Assembly (NCBI GenBank): GCA_944386225.1
Contig: CALXAH010000014.1
Span: 1 to 64,000 of the forward strand
Length of the DNA: 64,000 nucleotides
Direction of reading: 5' to 3'
Source: an uncultured Gemmiger sp.
Lineage (GTDB): Bacteria; Bacillota; Clostridia; Oscillospirales; Ruminococcaceae
Shown: in pieces, positions 10,436-18,367 of the stretch
How the letters are laid out: each line of letters starts with the position of its first letter
Numbering within the stretch: position 1 is the first letter of the stretch
Position numbers and translations under genes: made by a program
Notes under the pieces: generated by a model
What the model was told of the DNA's origin: nothing
The model's database searches: none
Seen by the model: only the letters and a program-made list of their open reading frames with translations

Positions 10436-10744
10436 ATGAGCAAGCGATGGTTTTGGGTTCTGGCAGCGCTGTGCGCACTGGCGCTGGCACTGGCACTTTT
10501 GTGGATGCTGGCCCCCCGCTCGGTGGAACCAGCCCCCCGCGAGCCGCTGTATATCCTGCGGGACATGAATGGCCGGGTGGCCCGGTACGGGCCGGATCAG
10601 GATACCGCACAGCCTCCCGCCGAAGTATACGCAGGGGTATACACCAATCTGCTGCCGGAACAGGACGTTCTGGCGCTGCGGGAAGGCATCCCGGTTTACA
10701 GCGAGGAGGAACTGCAGCGGCTGCTGGAGGACTTTGGCTGGTAA
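10436..10744 (+). CDS. Small membrane-anchored protein with BofC C-terminal-like domain
   Basis: A 102-aa protein beginning MSKRWFWVLAAL with one membrane segment or uncleaved signal (about 4-25). A short outside domain follows, with YILRDMNGRVARY and an acidic C-terminus (YSEEELQRLLEDFGW). The pattern of one strand-rich repeat, LPEQD, then a C-terminal helix resembles the BofC C-terminal domain of sporulating Firmicutes, but the match is from memory and weak. The start follows AAAGGAGG by 8 bp. It precedes the FkbH-like gene by 85 bp, which has its own candidate promoter. Confidence 0.7.
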   Translation: MSKRWFWVLAALCALALALALLWMLAPRSVEPAPREPLYILRDMNGRVARYGPDQDTAQPPAEVYAGVYTNLLPEQDVLALREGIPVYSEEELQRLLEDFGW

Positions 10745-10748
10745 GGGG

Positions 10749-10777
10749 TGGAAATGCAGCCGCGAACATGGTAGAAT
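10749..10777 (+). promoter_or_regulatory. Candidate promoter of the acyl-carrier locus
   Basis: TGGAAA, 17 bp, then TAGAAT at 10772-10777 with TGG before it (extended -10). It lies 50 bp before the FkbH-like start. A small GCCGGG/CCCGGG hairpin sits in the leader at about 10802-10818. Confidence 0.45.
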
Positions 10778-10829
10778 AATAGAGAAATGCAAACAAAAAC
10801 GCCGGGTATTTCCCGGGACGGAGGCTGCC

Positions 10830-12608
10830 ATGAATATACTGGATCATCCCATCGACGCCGCCCGCATTCTGCAGAAAAAGCGGGCCTTGAAGCGGGAACT
10901 CAGCGCCCGGGAAGGGCTGGTGGAAAAGCGGGTCGCCATTTTGAGCGGCAGTACCATCGGCGAGGTACAGAACATCCTGGAGGTATTCCTGCTGGCGCAG
11001 GGGGTGCGGCCGGTATTCTATCAGGGCGGCTACGGGCTGTTCTACGAAAATCTGGTATTTGATGACGGCAGTCTGGCGGCTTTTGCGCCGGACTTTGTGT
11101 ATATCCACACCAGCAGCCGCAACATCCGCAGCTGGCCCTGTCCCGCCGACAGCGCGCAGCGGGCTGACGAACTTCTGGAGGCGGAATACAGCCGGTTTGA
11201 GGCGGCGGCGAAAGCAGCCCTGAAGCTGGGATGCCCGGTGATCGTGAACAACTTCGACCTTCCGGTATACCGGGTAATGGGCAACCGGGAAGGCAGCGAT
11301 GTTCGCGGCCGGGTGCGGTTTGCTCGGCGGCTGAACGAAAAGCTGGCGGCCCTGGCGGACGCCACTCCCAACCTGTACCTGAACGATCTTGCCTATCTGC
11401 AGGCCCAGCTGGGCATGGAGCGGTTCAGCGACCAGACCGCCTGGTACGCCTACAAATACTGCTGCGCCATCGAGTGCATCCCCTACCTGTGCCAGAGCGT
11501 GGCCAACATCATCAAAAGCCTGCTGGGCCGCAACAAAAAGGCGCTGGCGCTGGATCTGGACAACACCCTTTGGGGCGGCATTGTGGGCGACGACGGGCCC
11601 GAGGGCCTGACCCTGGGCAGCGAAAGCCCCGCCGGTATGGCTTACAGCGAGTTCCAGACCTATTTGAAGGAGCTGTCCCAGACCGGTGTGCTGCTGAACG
11701 TATGCAGCAAAAACGAGGAAGCCAATGCGCTGGCCGGGCTGGCCCGGGGCGACAGCGTACTGCAGCGGGAGGATTTTGTCAGCTTCAAGGCCAACTGGGA
11801 TCCCAAACACGAGAACCTGGCTTCCATGGCCAAGGAGCTGAACCTGCTGCCGGAAAGCTTTGTATTTGTGGACGATAACCCGGCCGAACGGGAGATCGTG
11901 CGCACCCAGCTGCCCGGTGTGGCGGTGCCGGAGCTGACCTGCCCCGAGGAATACATCGCCGCCATTGATCGGAGCGGATATTTTGAGGTGACAACCCTGT
12001 CGGCGGATGACCGCAAGCGGGTGGAGATGTACAAACAAAACGCCCAGCGGGCAGCGGCGGAGCAGAGTTTTACCGACTACAACGACTACCTGCGCAGCCT
12101 GGACATGACCGGGGAGTTCGGTGCATTTGACAACGAGCACGCCGAACGCATCTGCCAGCTGATCAACAAAACCAACCAGTTCAACCTGACCACCCGCCGC
12201 TACACCCCCGCCGAGGTGGAGAGCCTGATCGGCGACGAGGGCCACATCACCCTGTACGGCCGCCTGGTGGACAAGTTCGGCGACAACGGTATTGTGACCG
12301 CCCTGATCGGCAGATGCGAGGGCGACACCCTGGACATGGAACTGTGGATCATGAGCTGCCGCACTTTCAAGCGGCGGCTGGAGCACGCCATGTTCGATGA
12401 ACTGGTGCGGCTGGCCCGGGAGAAGGGCGTAAAGCGGATCGTGGGCCACTACTACCCCACCGCAAAAAACTTGCTTGTACGGGACTTTTATGCTACAATC
12501 GGCTTTGAACAAACCGCCGAAGACGAAGCCGGAAACAGAACGTTCGAGTTTACAGGTTTCGAGGGGTACCAGCCCCAGTGCGGCGTAATGGAAATCAAAC
12601 GGGTATAA
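10830..12608 (+). CDS. FkbH-like HAD-IIIC phosphatase / acyl-ACP loading protein
   Basis: A 592-aa protein in three parts. An N-terminal FkbH-type region has LSGSTIGEVQNILEVFL; a HAD-IIIC domain has the nucleophile motif DLDNTLWGG near residue 240 and FVFVDDNPAER near 345; and a C-terminal GNAT-like domain (about 430-592) contains NKTNQFNLTTRRYT. FkbH proteins take 1,3-bisphosphoglycerate, dephosphorylate it and load glyceryl onto an ACP in some polyketide pathways. An ACP gene follows at 16 bp. The ATG follows GGAGG. The substrate here is inferred from family and neighbours. Confidence 0.85.
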   Translation: MNILDHPIDAARILQKKRALKRELSAREGLVEKRVAILSGSTIGEVQNILEVFLLAQGVRPVFYQGGYGLFYENLVFDDGSLAAFAPDFVYIHTSSRNIRSWPCPADSAQRADELLEAEYSRFEAAAKAALKLGCPVIVNNFDLPVYRVMGNREGSDVRGRVRFARRLNEKLAALADATPNLYLNDLAYLQAQLGMERFSDQTAWYAYKYCCAIECIPYLCQSVANIIKSLLGRNKKALALDLDNTLWGGIVGDDGPEGLTLGSESPAGMAYSEFQTYLKELSQTGVLLNVCSKNEEANALAGLARGDSVLQREDFVSFKANWDPKHENLASMAKELNLLPESFVFVDDNPAEREIVRTQLPGVAVPELTCPEEYIAAIDRSGYFEVTTLSADDRKRVEMYKQNAQRAAAEQSFTDYNDYLRSLDMTGEFGAFDNEHAERICQLINKTNQFNLTTRRYTPAEVESLIGDEGHITLYGRLVDKFGDNGIVTALIGRCEGDTLDMELWIMSCRTFKRRLEHAMFDELVRLAREKGVKRIVGHYYPTAKNLLVRDFYATIGFEQTAEDEAGNRTFEFTGFEGYQPQCGVMEIKRV

Positions 12609-12623
12609 GGAGAGATACAAGTT

Positions 12624-12866
12624 ATGGAGCGTGACGCGATTCTGGCCGAAGTACAGGAGATCTTCCGGGACAACTTTGACGACGACAGCCTGGTGATCGG
12701 GCCGGCCACCTGCGCTGACGACATCGAGGACTGGGACAGCCTGGAGCAGATCAACCTGCTCACCGCCATCGAACGCCGCTTCGGCATCAAGTTCAAGCTG
12801 GAAGATGTGCGCGGGCTGCAGAACGTGGGCGACCTGCTGGATCTGGTGCAGCGGCTGACCGCCTGA
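12624..12866 (+). CDS. Acyl carrier protein, dedicated
   Basis: An 80-aa acidic four-helix carrier protein. The phosphopantetheine serine is Ser39 in the DWDSLEQINLL motif. It is distinct from a fatty-acid AcpP in using DWDSLEQ rather than DSLD.VE, which is common for ACPs of specialised pathways. RBS AAGGAGAG. It sits between the FkbH-like and MaoC genes and is the obvious carrier for the acyl group they handle. Confidence 0.92.
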   Translation: MERDAILAEVQEIFRDNFDDDSLVIGPATCADDIEDWDSLEQINLLTAIERRFGIKFKLEDVRGLQNVGDLLDLVQRLTA

Positions 12867-12877
12867 ATCCAATCTCC

Positions 12878-12928
12878 GGGCCGGACGCCGGCCGGGCCGA
12901 AACGCCCGGCGTATGCGCCCGGCCCTTT
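12878..12928 (+). terminator. GC-rich intercistronic hairpin after the ACP gene
   Basis: GGGCCGG at 12878-12884 pairs with CCGGCCC at 12919-12925, and ACGCCGG/CCGGCGT extends it inside; TTT follows. It may be a partial terminator that lowers expression of the last genes relative to ACP, or an RNA-processing stem. Confidence 0.5.
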
Positions 12929-12947
12929 CTCTGCGGGAGGATCTGTT

Positions 12948-13364
12948 ATGAACCACTATACCATGGAACAGCTGCAGCCCGGCATGGCGGAGGAATTCAC
13001 CGTGACCGTGACCGAAGAAATGATGGCCCGGTTCTGCGCCATTACCGGCGATGTGAGCCCCATCCACATGGATGCGGAATACGCCGCCGGACGGGGATAT
13101 CCCGGTCGGGTGGTATACGGCATGCTGGGCGCGGCCTTTTTCTCCACCCTGGCAGGGGTGTACCTGCCGGGCGAACACTGCCTGCTGCACAGTGTGGAGA
13201 CCAAATTTGCCAAGCCCGTTTTTATTGGCGACACCCTGACGGTGCGGGGCGAGGTGACCGAGGTGAACCCGGTATTCGGAGAAATCACCATCCGGGCCAG
13301 CCTGACCAACCAGGACGGAAAAAAAGTTACCCGTGGCCTGATCAAGGCCGGGGTGGCCCGCTGA
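12948..13364 (+). CDS. MaoC-family (hot-dog) dehydratase/hydratase
   Basis: A 138-aa single hot-dog domain with the hydratase signature ITGDVSPIHMDAEYA; Asp35 and His40 are the catalytic pair. GRVVYGMLGAAFFSTL and the later KPVFIGDTLTV match the family. MaoC enzymes hydrate or dehydrate (R)-3-hydroxyacyl thioesters. In this locus the substrate is presumably an ACP-bound 3-hydroxyacyl group, such as a glyceryl unit. The ATG follows GGGAGG. It is followed by the SDR gene after 22 bp. Confidence 0.9.
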   Translation: MNHYTMEQLQPGMAEEFTVTVTEEMMARFCAITGDVSPIHMDAEYAAGRGYPGRVVYGMLGAAFFSTLAGVYLPGEHCLLHSVETKFAKPVFIGDTLTVRGEVTEVNPVFGEITIRASLTNQDGKKVTRGLIKAGVAR

Positions 13365-13386
13365 GCAGGAGGAAGGAGAGCAATCT

Positions 13387-14124
13387 ATGCAGAACGTCTA
13401 TCTCATCACCGGCGCTTCCAGCGACGTGGGCTGCGCACTGATACGCCGCCTGGCGGACCACGACAGCCAGGCGCTGATTGTGGCCCAGGGCGCCGGCGAT
13501 CTGAACCGCCTGGCCGAACTGTGCCGGGAATTTCCCGGCCGGATCCGCACCTACGACGTGGATCTGACCGACGAGAATGCGCTGAGCGCCTTTATCGCGG
13601 ACGTGCAGACCAGCTGCCCCGCCCCTACCCATCTGGTGCATCTGCCCGCACTGCGGGTGATCAACACCAAGTTCAAAAAGTTCGATGAGGAGCGGTTTGA
13701 GCTGGATCTGTCGGTGCAGGTGCGCAGCGCGGTGAAGCTGTGCAAAACCTTTGTGCCCCTCATGGCCAAGGCCAGGCGGGGCCGGGTGCTGTTCATGCTG
13801 ACCAGCTACCTGATCGGCGTGCCGCCCAAGAATACTGCTGCTTATATTATGGCCAAGAGCGCCCTGGGCGGGCTGGCCAAGAGCCTGGCCGCCGATTACG
13901 CGCCGTTCGGCGTAACGGTAAACTGCGTGGCCCCCAGCATGATGGAGACCCGTTTCCTGGCCGATACCAGCGATCTGATCGTGCAGGCCAGCGCTGAAGC
14001 CAACCCCATGGGACGCAACGCCCGGGTGGAGGATGTGGTTCCCGCTATGGAGTTTCTGCTGGGTGACGAAGCCGGTTTTATCACCGGCGTAACCCTGCCC
14101 ATTACCGGGGGGAGTGCGTTTTGA
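13387..14124 (+). CDS. Short-chain dehydrogenase/reductase
   Basis: A 245-aa SDR with the cofactor motif TGASSDVG at residues 8-15 and the catalytic triad Ser140, Tyr153 and Lys157 (YIMAK). The usual NNAG strand motif is replaced by HLPAL (85-89), so it is a divergent FabG-like reductase. It probably reduces an ACP-bound keto group (inferred from neighbours). RBS AGGAAGGAG. Its stop overlaps the TTG start of the next gene by four bases, indicating translational coupling. Confidence 0.9.
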   Translation: MQNVYLITGASSDVGCALIRRLADHDSQALIVAQGAGDLNRLAELCREFPGRIRTYDVDLTDENALSAFIADVQTSCPAPTHLVHLPALRVINTKFKKFDEERFELDLSVQVRSAVKLCKTFVPLMAKARRGRVLFMLTSYLIGVPPKNTAAYIMAKSALGGLAKSLAADYAPFGVTVNCVAPSMMETRFLADTSDLIVQASAEANPMGRNARVEDVVPAMEFLLGDEAGFITGVTLPITGGSAF

Positions 14125-15128
14125 GCGCGGCGGAGTTCCGGCTGGCGCGCCCGGAGGAAAAACAGCGCGTTCTGGATTTTGTCAACGCCAATTTTGACTG
14201 GCGGCTTCCGCTGGTGAACCGCCCGGAGTGGTTCCATTTCTATTACGAAAGCGGCGACGGGCTGCAGTTTGCTGTGGCCGAGGAAAACGGCGAATGGCTG
14301 GCCGCAGCCGGTTACATACGGGCTAACCGCTCCCCTTCCCCGGATATCTGGGTATCGGTCTGGGTAGCCCGCAAAGGTCACAACGGCGTGGGGCTGGAGC
14401 TGATGGAGGCGCTGCCCCGGCTGACCGGCGCTCGGGTGGTGGCCTGCAACAACATCCGGCCCAAAACCATGGCCTTCTACCGGTTCCTGGGCTGGGAAGC
14501 CGACCGGGTCGGGCACTTTTTCCGGCTGGCCGACAGGGCGGAATACCGTCTGGCTGTGCCCGGGCCGAATGCCGGGCGGCTGCCCGCCTCCGGAGATCTG
14601 ACCCTGGAGCCGGTGCATAGCGTGACCCGGCTGCAGGGAATGGGAATGCCGCCCAGTTCCCACACGCCCGTAAAGGATATCTGGTACATGACCCGCCGGT
14701 ATTTCGACTTTGATCACTACCGGTACGACGTATGGTGTGCCACCGAGCGGGGAAAACTGCTGGCGTATCTGGTAACCCGCACCGCTGATGTGACCCTGGA
14801 TGGCGGCAGCCGGGTGAAGGTGCTGCGGATGGTGGACTTCATCGGCGAGGATGCAGTGCTGGCCCGGCTGGGAACGGCTCTGGACTGGATGCTGGCGGAG
14901 AGCGGCGCGGAATACCTGGACTGCTACTGCGTGGGTATCCCGGCCCAAACGATGGCTGCCGCCGGTTTGAGCCAGCGGCAGGAGGGCGACGGAACTGTGA
15001 TCCCCAATTACCTGGATCCGCCGGTGCAGGAGAACACCGAATATTACTATTTCACCAACCGGCCGGAAGGGTTTGTGCTGTTCCGTGCGGACGGCGATCA
15101 GGACCGGCCCAACCTGCCGGCTGACTGA
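14121..15128 (+). CDS. GNAT-like acyltransferase with second C-terminal domain
   Basis: A 335-aa protein starting with TTG in the TTGA overlap with the SDR gene; GGGGGGAG is the ribosome site. Residues 1-140 look like a GNAT fold (RPKTMAFYRFLGWE is the typical acyl-CoA/acyl-ACP helix region). The second half (about 150-330) looks like a degenerate second GNAT module with LDWMLAESGAEYLDCYC and ends with a DGDQDRPN motif. It probably transfers the acyl group made by the locus to an amine acceptor. Acceptor and donor are unknown. Confidence 0.7.
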   Translation: MSAAEFRLARPEEKQRVLDFVNANFDWRLPLVNRPEWFHFYYESGDGLQFAVAEENGEWLAAAGYIRANRSPSPDIWVSVWVARKGHNGVGLELMEALPRLTGARVVACNNIRPKTMAFYRFLGWEADRVGHFFRLADRAEYRLAVPGPNAGRLPASGDLTLEPVHSVTRLQGMGMPPSSHTPVKDIWYMTRRYFDFDHYRYDVWCATERGKLLAYLVTRTADVTLDGGSRVKVLRMVDFIGEDAVLARLGTALDWMLAESGAEYLDCYCVGIPAQTMAAAGLSQRQEGDGTVIPNYLDPPVQENTEYYYFTNRPEGFVLFRADGDQDRPNLPAD

Positions 15129-15153
15129 CGGCCCGTCAAAGGAGGAATCTGCT

Positions 15154-15648
15154 GTGGGACGCACAAGGGGAAATTTTACGCTTCTGATTCTGGGCATAGT
15201 CTTTTCCGCCATTGGCATTCTGGAATATGGCGGTCTGCTGGTTGCCTGTGTGGTTTGCCTGCTACAGGGTGATCCTCTGCCCCCTGTGCCGGTATTTATC
15301 TTTCTGCTGCTTCACGGCGGGATCTTTGGCGGTGTCGGGCTGGGGGCCTTGTCCGCCCGGGCCCGGGGCGCCAGAAAAAAGGCCCGCCTGATGGCCGAAG
15401 GAGTTCCCGTACTGGCGCATATTGTGGATGTTAAACGGGATTATTCCGTGCGCGTCAACCGGCAGTACGCCTGGCGCGTGATCTGCGAACTGGAAGAAGG
15501 CGGCACCGTGTACCGGTTCCGCAGTGACCGGTTGTGGGAATATCCGGAACTGAACAACGAGTACGTGGCCGTCTACCGGGATCCCGCCAATCCCCGCTGC
15601 TATTACATGGATGTGGAGGGCAGTTGCCGCCCGGTTGTGGAACTGTAA
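15154..15648 (+). CDS. DUF3592-like membrane protein
   Basis: A 164-aa protein with a GTG start after AAAGGAGG. Two membrane segments (about 8-33 and 43-66) are followed by a basic linker and a soluble beta-rich domain (VLAHIVDVKRDYSVRVN, VICELEEGGTVYRFRS). This layout and the conserved exchange of a small ligand-like beta domain resemble DUF3592 proteins. No function is known. It is the last gene before a strong terminator and lies 25 bp after the acyltransferase gene, so it is probably co-transcribed. Confidence 0.75.
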   Translation: MGRTRGNFTLLILGIVFSAIGILEYGGLLVACVVCLLQGDPLPPVPVFIFLLLHGGIFGGVGLGALSARARGARKKARLMAEGVPVLAHIVDVKRDYSVRVNRQYAWRVICELEEGGTVYRFRSDRLWEYPELNNEYVAVYRDPANPRCYYMDVEGSCRPVVEL

Positions 15649-15653
15649 CCATA

Positions 15654-15690
15654 CAAAAATGTCCCGCACAGACTGTGCGGGACATTTTTT
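15654..15690. terminator. Bidirectional terminator between convergent genes
   Basis: Perfect stem AAAAATGTCCCGCACA at 15655-15670 with its complement at 15673-15688, T-run on both strands. It serves both the plus-strand acyl locus and the minus-strand CcdA-thioredoxin gene. Confidence 0.9.
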
Positions 15691-15697
15691 GTTACAA

Positions 15698-17026
15698 TCA
15701 GCCGGCTACACGTTCACCGGTCATGGTCTGCTCCACAATGCTGTCCATGATTTCCCGGGTCATGCTGCCGCTCAGATAGCCGAATACGTTGCCGTCGGTG
15801 TCGATCATAAAGGTAGTGGGGAAAGAGTACACCCCGTAACTCAGGAACAGTTCGCCGGTGGTATCCATGAGAACCGGATAGGTATAGCCCTGCTCATCCA
15901 GCCAGGCGGCGATTTCTTCAGCAGACTTGTTATCCGCCGGATACAGGCTGTCATCTGCTTTGGGCGCGGCTACCCCCAGCACCACCAGATCACCCTCGTT
16001 CTCGCCCCATTCCTCATACAGGGCCTGCAGATCGGGCATTTCCTGCTGGCAGGGGCCGCACCAGGTGGCCCAGAAGTTCAGCAGGATGGTTTTGCCCTCG
16101 TAATCGGCCAGGGTATGGGTGTTGCCAAACTGATCCTGGAGAGAAAAATCTATAGCCGGAACGGTCTGTTCTTCCGGCTGGCTGTCCGGCTCGGCGGAAG
16201 AAGGCGGAGCGCTTTCAGAAGAAGAGGCCGGTTCGCTTGTGTCCGGGTCCGCCGGGGCGGAACTGTCCTCCTGCTGCACCACCGAAGAAGAACTGCTGTT
16301 TGTACTGTCGCTGCCCAGCCCGGCCAGATAGCCGGTGAAGCTGCTCATCTTACCGGAAATCATCAGCACGCCCAGCAGAATCAGCAGCGCGCCGCCCGCT
16401 TTGGCGGTGTATTTCAGCCAGTTCATATGGCTGCGGAAGAAGCGCAGCATCTGGCCGGTAAACAGCCCCACCAGCAGGAAGGGCAGCACAAAGCCCAGCG
16501 TATACACCCCGATCAGAACAAAGCCCAGCACCCGGCTGTCAGAGGAACCGGCCAGCAGCAGCACGCTGGTCAGGGTGGGCCCTACGCAGGGGGTCCAGGC
16601 AAAGCTGAAGGTAAAGCCCATGACCAATGCGGGGATGGGGCCCATTGCCCATTTATCCAGCCGGAAGGGCAGCCGCAGCTCCTTGGTGGAGATGCCACCG
16701 AAAAACAGCTGCCATACGCCCATCAGCAGCACCACAATGCCGCCCGCCACCGTAAACGCGGTGCGGTACCGGCTGAAGAACTGCCCCAGGGCGGTAAAGC
16801 CCATTCCCAGCAGGAAGAACGCGAAGCTGATGCCCAGCACAAAGAAGAAGGTGTTGACCAGTGTGCGGCGGCGGGCCGCCTTATCCAGAGCGGCCTCCGG
16901 CGCGCCGCCGGCCAGATAGCTCAGATAAAGCGGCACAAGCGGCAGCACACAGGGCGAAAAAAAGCTTAACAGCCCCTGAAAAAATACGGTAATCGCAGAA
17001 ACGCTGGTTTGCAGATCAAATCCCAT
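15698..17026 (-). CDS. CcdA-type transmembrane reductase fused to thioredoxin-like domain
   Basis: A 442-aa fusion. Residues 1-225 are a CcdA/DsbD-beta module with about six membrane segments and the two redox cysteines in FFSPCVLP (Cys26) and WTPCVGP (Cys147). A Ser/Pro/Glu-rich linker covers about 240-290. Residues 290-440 are a TlpA/ResA-like thioredoxin domain with WCGPC at 322-326. The module carries electrons from cytoplasmic thioredoxin to the outer surface, reducing extracellular disulfides or methionine sulfoxide. Here donor and acceptor are joined in one chain. RBS AAAGGAG. Confidence 0.92.
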   Translation of the reverse strand: MGFDLQTSVSAITVFFQGLLSFFSPCVLPLVPLYLSYLAGGAPEAALDKAARRRTLVNTFFFVLGISFAFFLLGMGFTALGQFFSRYRTAFTVAGGIVVLLMGVWQLFFGGISTKELRLPFRLDKWAMGPIPALVMGFTFSFAWTPCVGPTLTSVLLLAGSSDSRVLGFVLIGVYTLGFVLPFLLVGLFTGQMLRFFRSHMNWLKYTAKAGGALLILLGVLMISGKMSSFTGYLAGLGSDSTNSSSSSVVQQEDSSAPADPDTSEPASSSESAPPSSAEPDSQPEEQTVPAIDFSLQDQFGNTHTLADYEGKTILLNFWATWCGPCQQEMPDLQALYEEWGENEGDLVVLGVAAPKADDSLYPADNKSAEEIAAWLDEQGYTYPVLMDTTGELFLSYGVYSFPTTFMIDTDGNVFGYLSGSMTREIMDSIVEQTMTGERVAG

Positions 17027-17100
17027 AGTGACTCCTTTCGGCGGGCTGAATGCCCGGGAAACTGGCCCCTCCTTTTTTCGTCGGATAGAAGCTGGTTATC

Positions 17101-17109
17101 AGTATACCA
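17101..17109 (-). promoter_or_regulatory. Promoter of the CcdA-thioredoxin gene
   Basis: Minus strand TGG-TATACT, an extended -10, 75 bp before the start. The -35 region is weak. It overlaps the divergent AraC promoter region, so the AraC protein could control both. Confidence 0.5.
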
Positions 17110-17147
17110 CATTTCTTCCGGCTTGTGTGTGACGGAATCACATCGGT

Positions 17148-17176
17148 TTGCATTCCGGACGTCGGCCGTGTACAAT
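17148..17176 (+). promoter_or_regulatory. Promoter of the AraC-family gene
   Basis: TTGCAT (17148-17153), 17-bp spacer, TACAAT (17171-17176), 45 bp before the start. Confidence 0.7.
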
Positions 17177-17221
17177 AGAAAGAGAAACTCCGGCGCCCGG
17201 CGCCGGGAAAGGGTGTGGGGT

Positions 17222-18088
17222 ATGGACTTTTCCCAGTTGGCATCGATCCGGAAAGACAGTCTGAGTCAGGCTATGGAGCAGTTTGTGTTTTACCCGCTGG
17301 CGTTCGGCCGCTGGAAACAAGGGCCCGGCATCCCGGACGCCCGCCGCAGCCTGTCCCAGCATTACAAGCTCACGCTGGTGGCAGAAGGCACGGCCCGGTT
17401 TTCCTGCTCCTCCGGCACCCATGTGCTGCACGGCGGTGACGTGGTGCTGATGGCGCCGTTTATTCCCTATGAGGTACGCATGGATCCGGAGGACGGGTTG
17501 GATATGTTTTATCTGTACTTCGAAGTAACCCCATCCTCCAGCCTGCCGGTGTTCAGCCAGCTGTTCCCCTGTACCGGCGCGACGCTGTATCCAGGCATGA
17601 TTGACCAGGCGCTGCGGATCATGCTGGAGCAGAATCTGGATCTGTACCAGCGGGGCACATCCGGCCAGTTCTTATCGCTGCAGCTTCTGCTGACCCGGCT
17701 GATGCTGGTGATACGCCAGCGCAGCGACGGCCTGCCTGCCCCCCGCCGGGCCGCACAGGTATCCAACGGGGAACGGGTGGTACAGGAGTGCGTGGAGTAT
17801 CTGGACGAGCATATGCGGGAGAACGTGCAGGTGCAGGACCTGTGCAAAGCCGCCAATGTGTCCCAAAGTTACCTGTACAAATGCTTCGATCAGGTAACCG
17901 GCATGTCCACCCGTGAGTTCATCCGGCGGTATCGGATGCCCCAGATCGAAATGCAGCTGCGGCAGGAAAACCTGAGCATTCAACAAATTGCCGAACAGAA
18001 TGGATTTTCCTCGGCCAGCGCATTCAGCCGGATGTTTCACAATCAGTACGGTATCTCCCCTGCTGCCTACCGCAAACGCAGCCGTTAA
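17222..18088 (+). CDS. AraC-family transcriptional regulator
   Basis: A 288-aa regulator. An N-terminal cupin-like sensing domain (about 30-150, with LTLVAEGTARFSC and GGDVVLMAPFIPYEV) precedes a C-terminal double helix-turn-helix (about 190-285). The latter contains VQDLCKAANVSQSYLYKCF and the family signature IAEQNGFSSASAFSRMF. Such cupin-AraC proteins usually sense sugars. The ATG is chosen for the GGG-rich site just upstream; a GTG three codons earlier is possible. It is divergent from the CcdA-thioredoxin gene. The target is not known. Confidence 0.9.
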   Translation: MDFSQLASIRKDSLSQAMEQFVFYPLAFGRWKQGPGIPDARRSLSQHYKLTLVAEGTARFSCSSGTHVLHGGDVVLMAPFIPYEVRMDPEDGLDMFYLYFEVTPSSSLPVFSQLFPCTGATLYPGMIDQALRIMLEQNLDLYQRGTSGQFLSLQLLLTRLMLVIRQRSDGLPAPRRAAQVSNGERVVQECVEYLDEHMRENVQVQDLCKAANVSQSYLYKCFDQVTGMSTREFIRRYRMPQIEMQLRQENLSIQQIAEQNGFSSASAFSRMFHNQYGISPAAYRKRSR

Positions 18089-18107
18089 CAGCCTATACAA
18101 TACAAGG

Positions 18108-18152
18108 AAAACAGGCGCTGCCCGCCGGATACCGGGGGCTGCGCCTGTTTTC
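18108..18152 (+). terminator. AraC gene terminator
   Basis: AAAACAGGCGC at 18108-18118 pairs with GCGCCTGTTTT; an inner GC stem is present and a T-run follows, 20 bp past the stop. Confidence 0.8.
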
Positions 18153-18211
18153 TGTGGACCGAATATACGGGAATCTCTTGGTTGGGTTGGCGGCTGCCGG
18201 CCGCCGGACTA

Positions 18212-18367
18212 TCAGGCTATGAGGGTATCTTCCCCACACAGCTGCACGCGCCGCTGCAGGGGGAGGTCTTCAAATTCATCGCTTGCGTCGTCAAATTCCT
18301 CGCCGGCGCAGCGGCATTCATCCAGCGCCATGGCCTCCCGGATCGAAGCCCAAAACTGTTTCAACAT
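18212..18367 (-). CDS. Small hypothetical protein, 51 aa
   Basis: A short ORF from an ATG at 18365-18367 with AAAGGGGAAGG upstream, encoding MLKQFWASIREAMALDECRC and a strongly acidic middle (GEEFDDASDEFEDLP). I do not recognise it. In-frame extension upstream to 18490 lacks a ribosome site. Two cysteines close together and the acidic stretch could bind metal, but that is a guess. It stands alone between the AraC and sigma-factor genes. Confidence 0.45.
   Translation of the reverse strand: MLKQFWASIREAMALDECRCAGEEFDDASDEFEDLPLQRRVQLCGEDTLIA

Noticed and set aside
10184..10831. N-terminal extension of the penicillin-binding protein
   Set aside because: The frame is open but has no PBP similarity, and AAGGAGG fits the ATG at 10181-10183.
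10287..13190. A minus-strand frame of 967 codons opposite the FkbH-like and ACP genes
   Set aside because: Shadow of the clearly coding plus-strand locus, with no recognisable domain.
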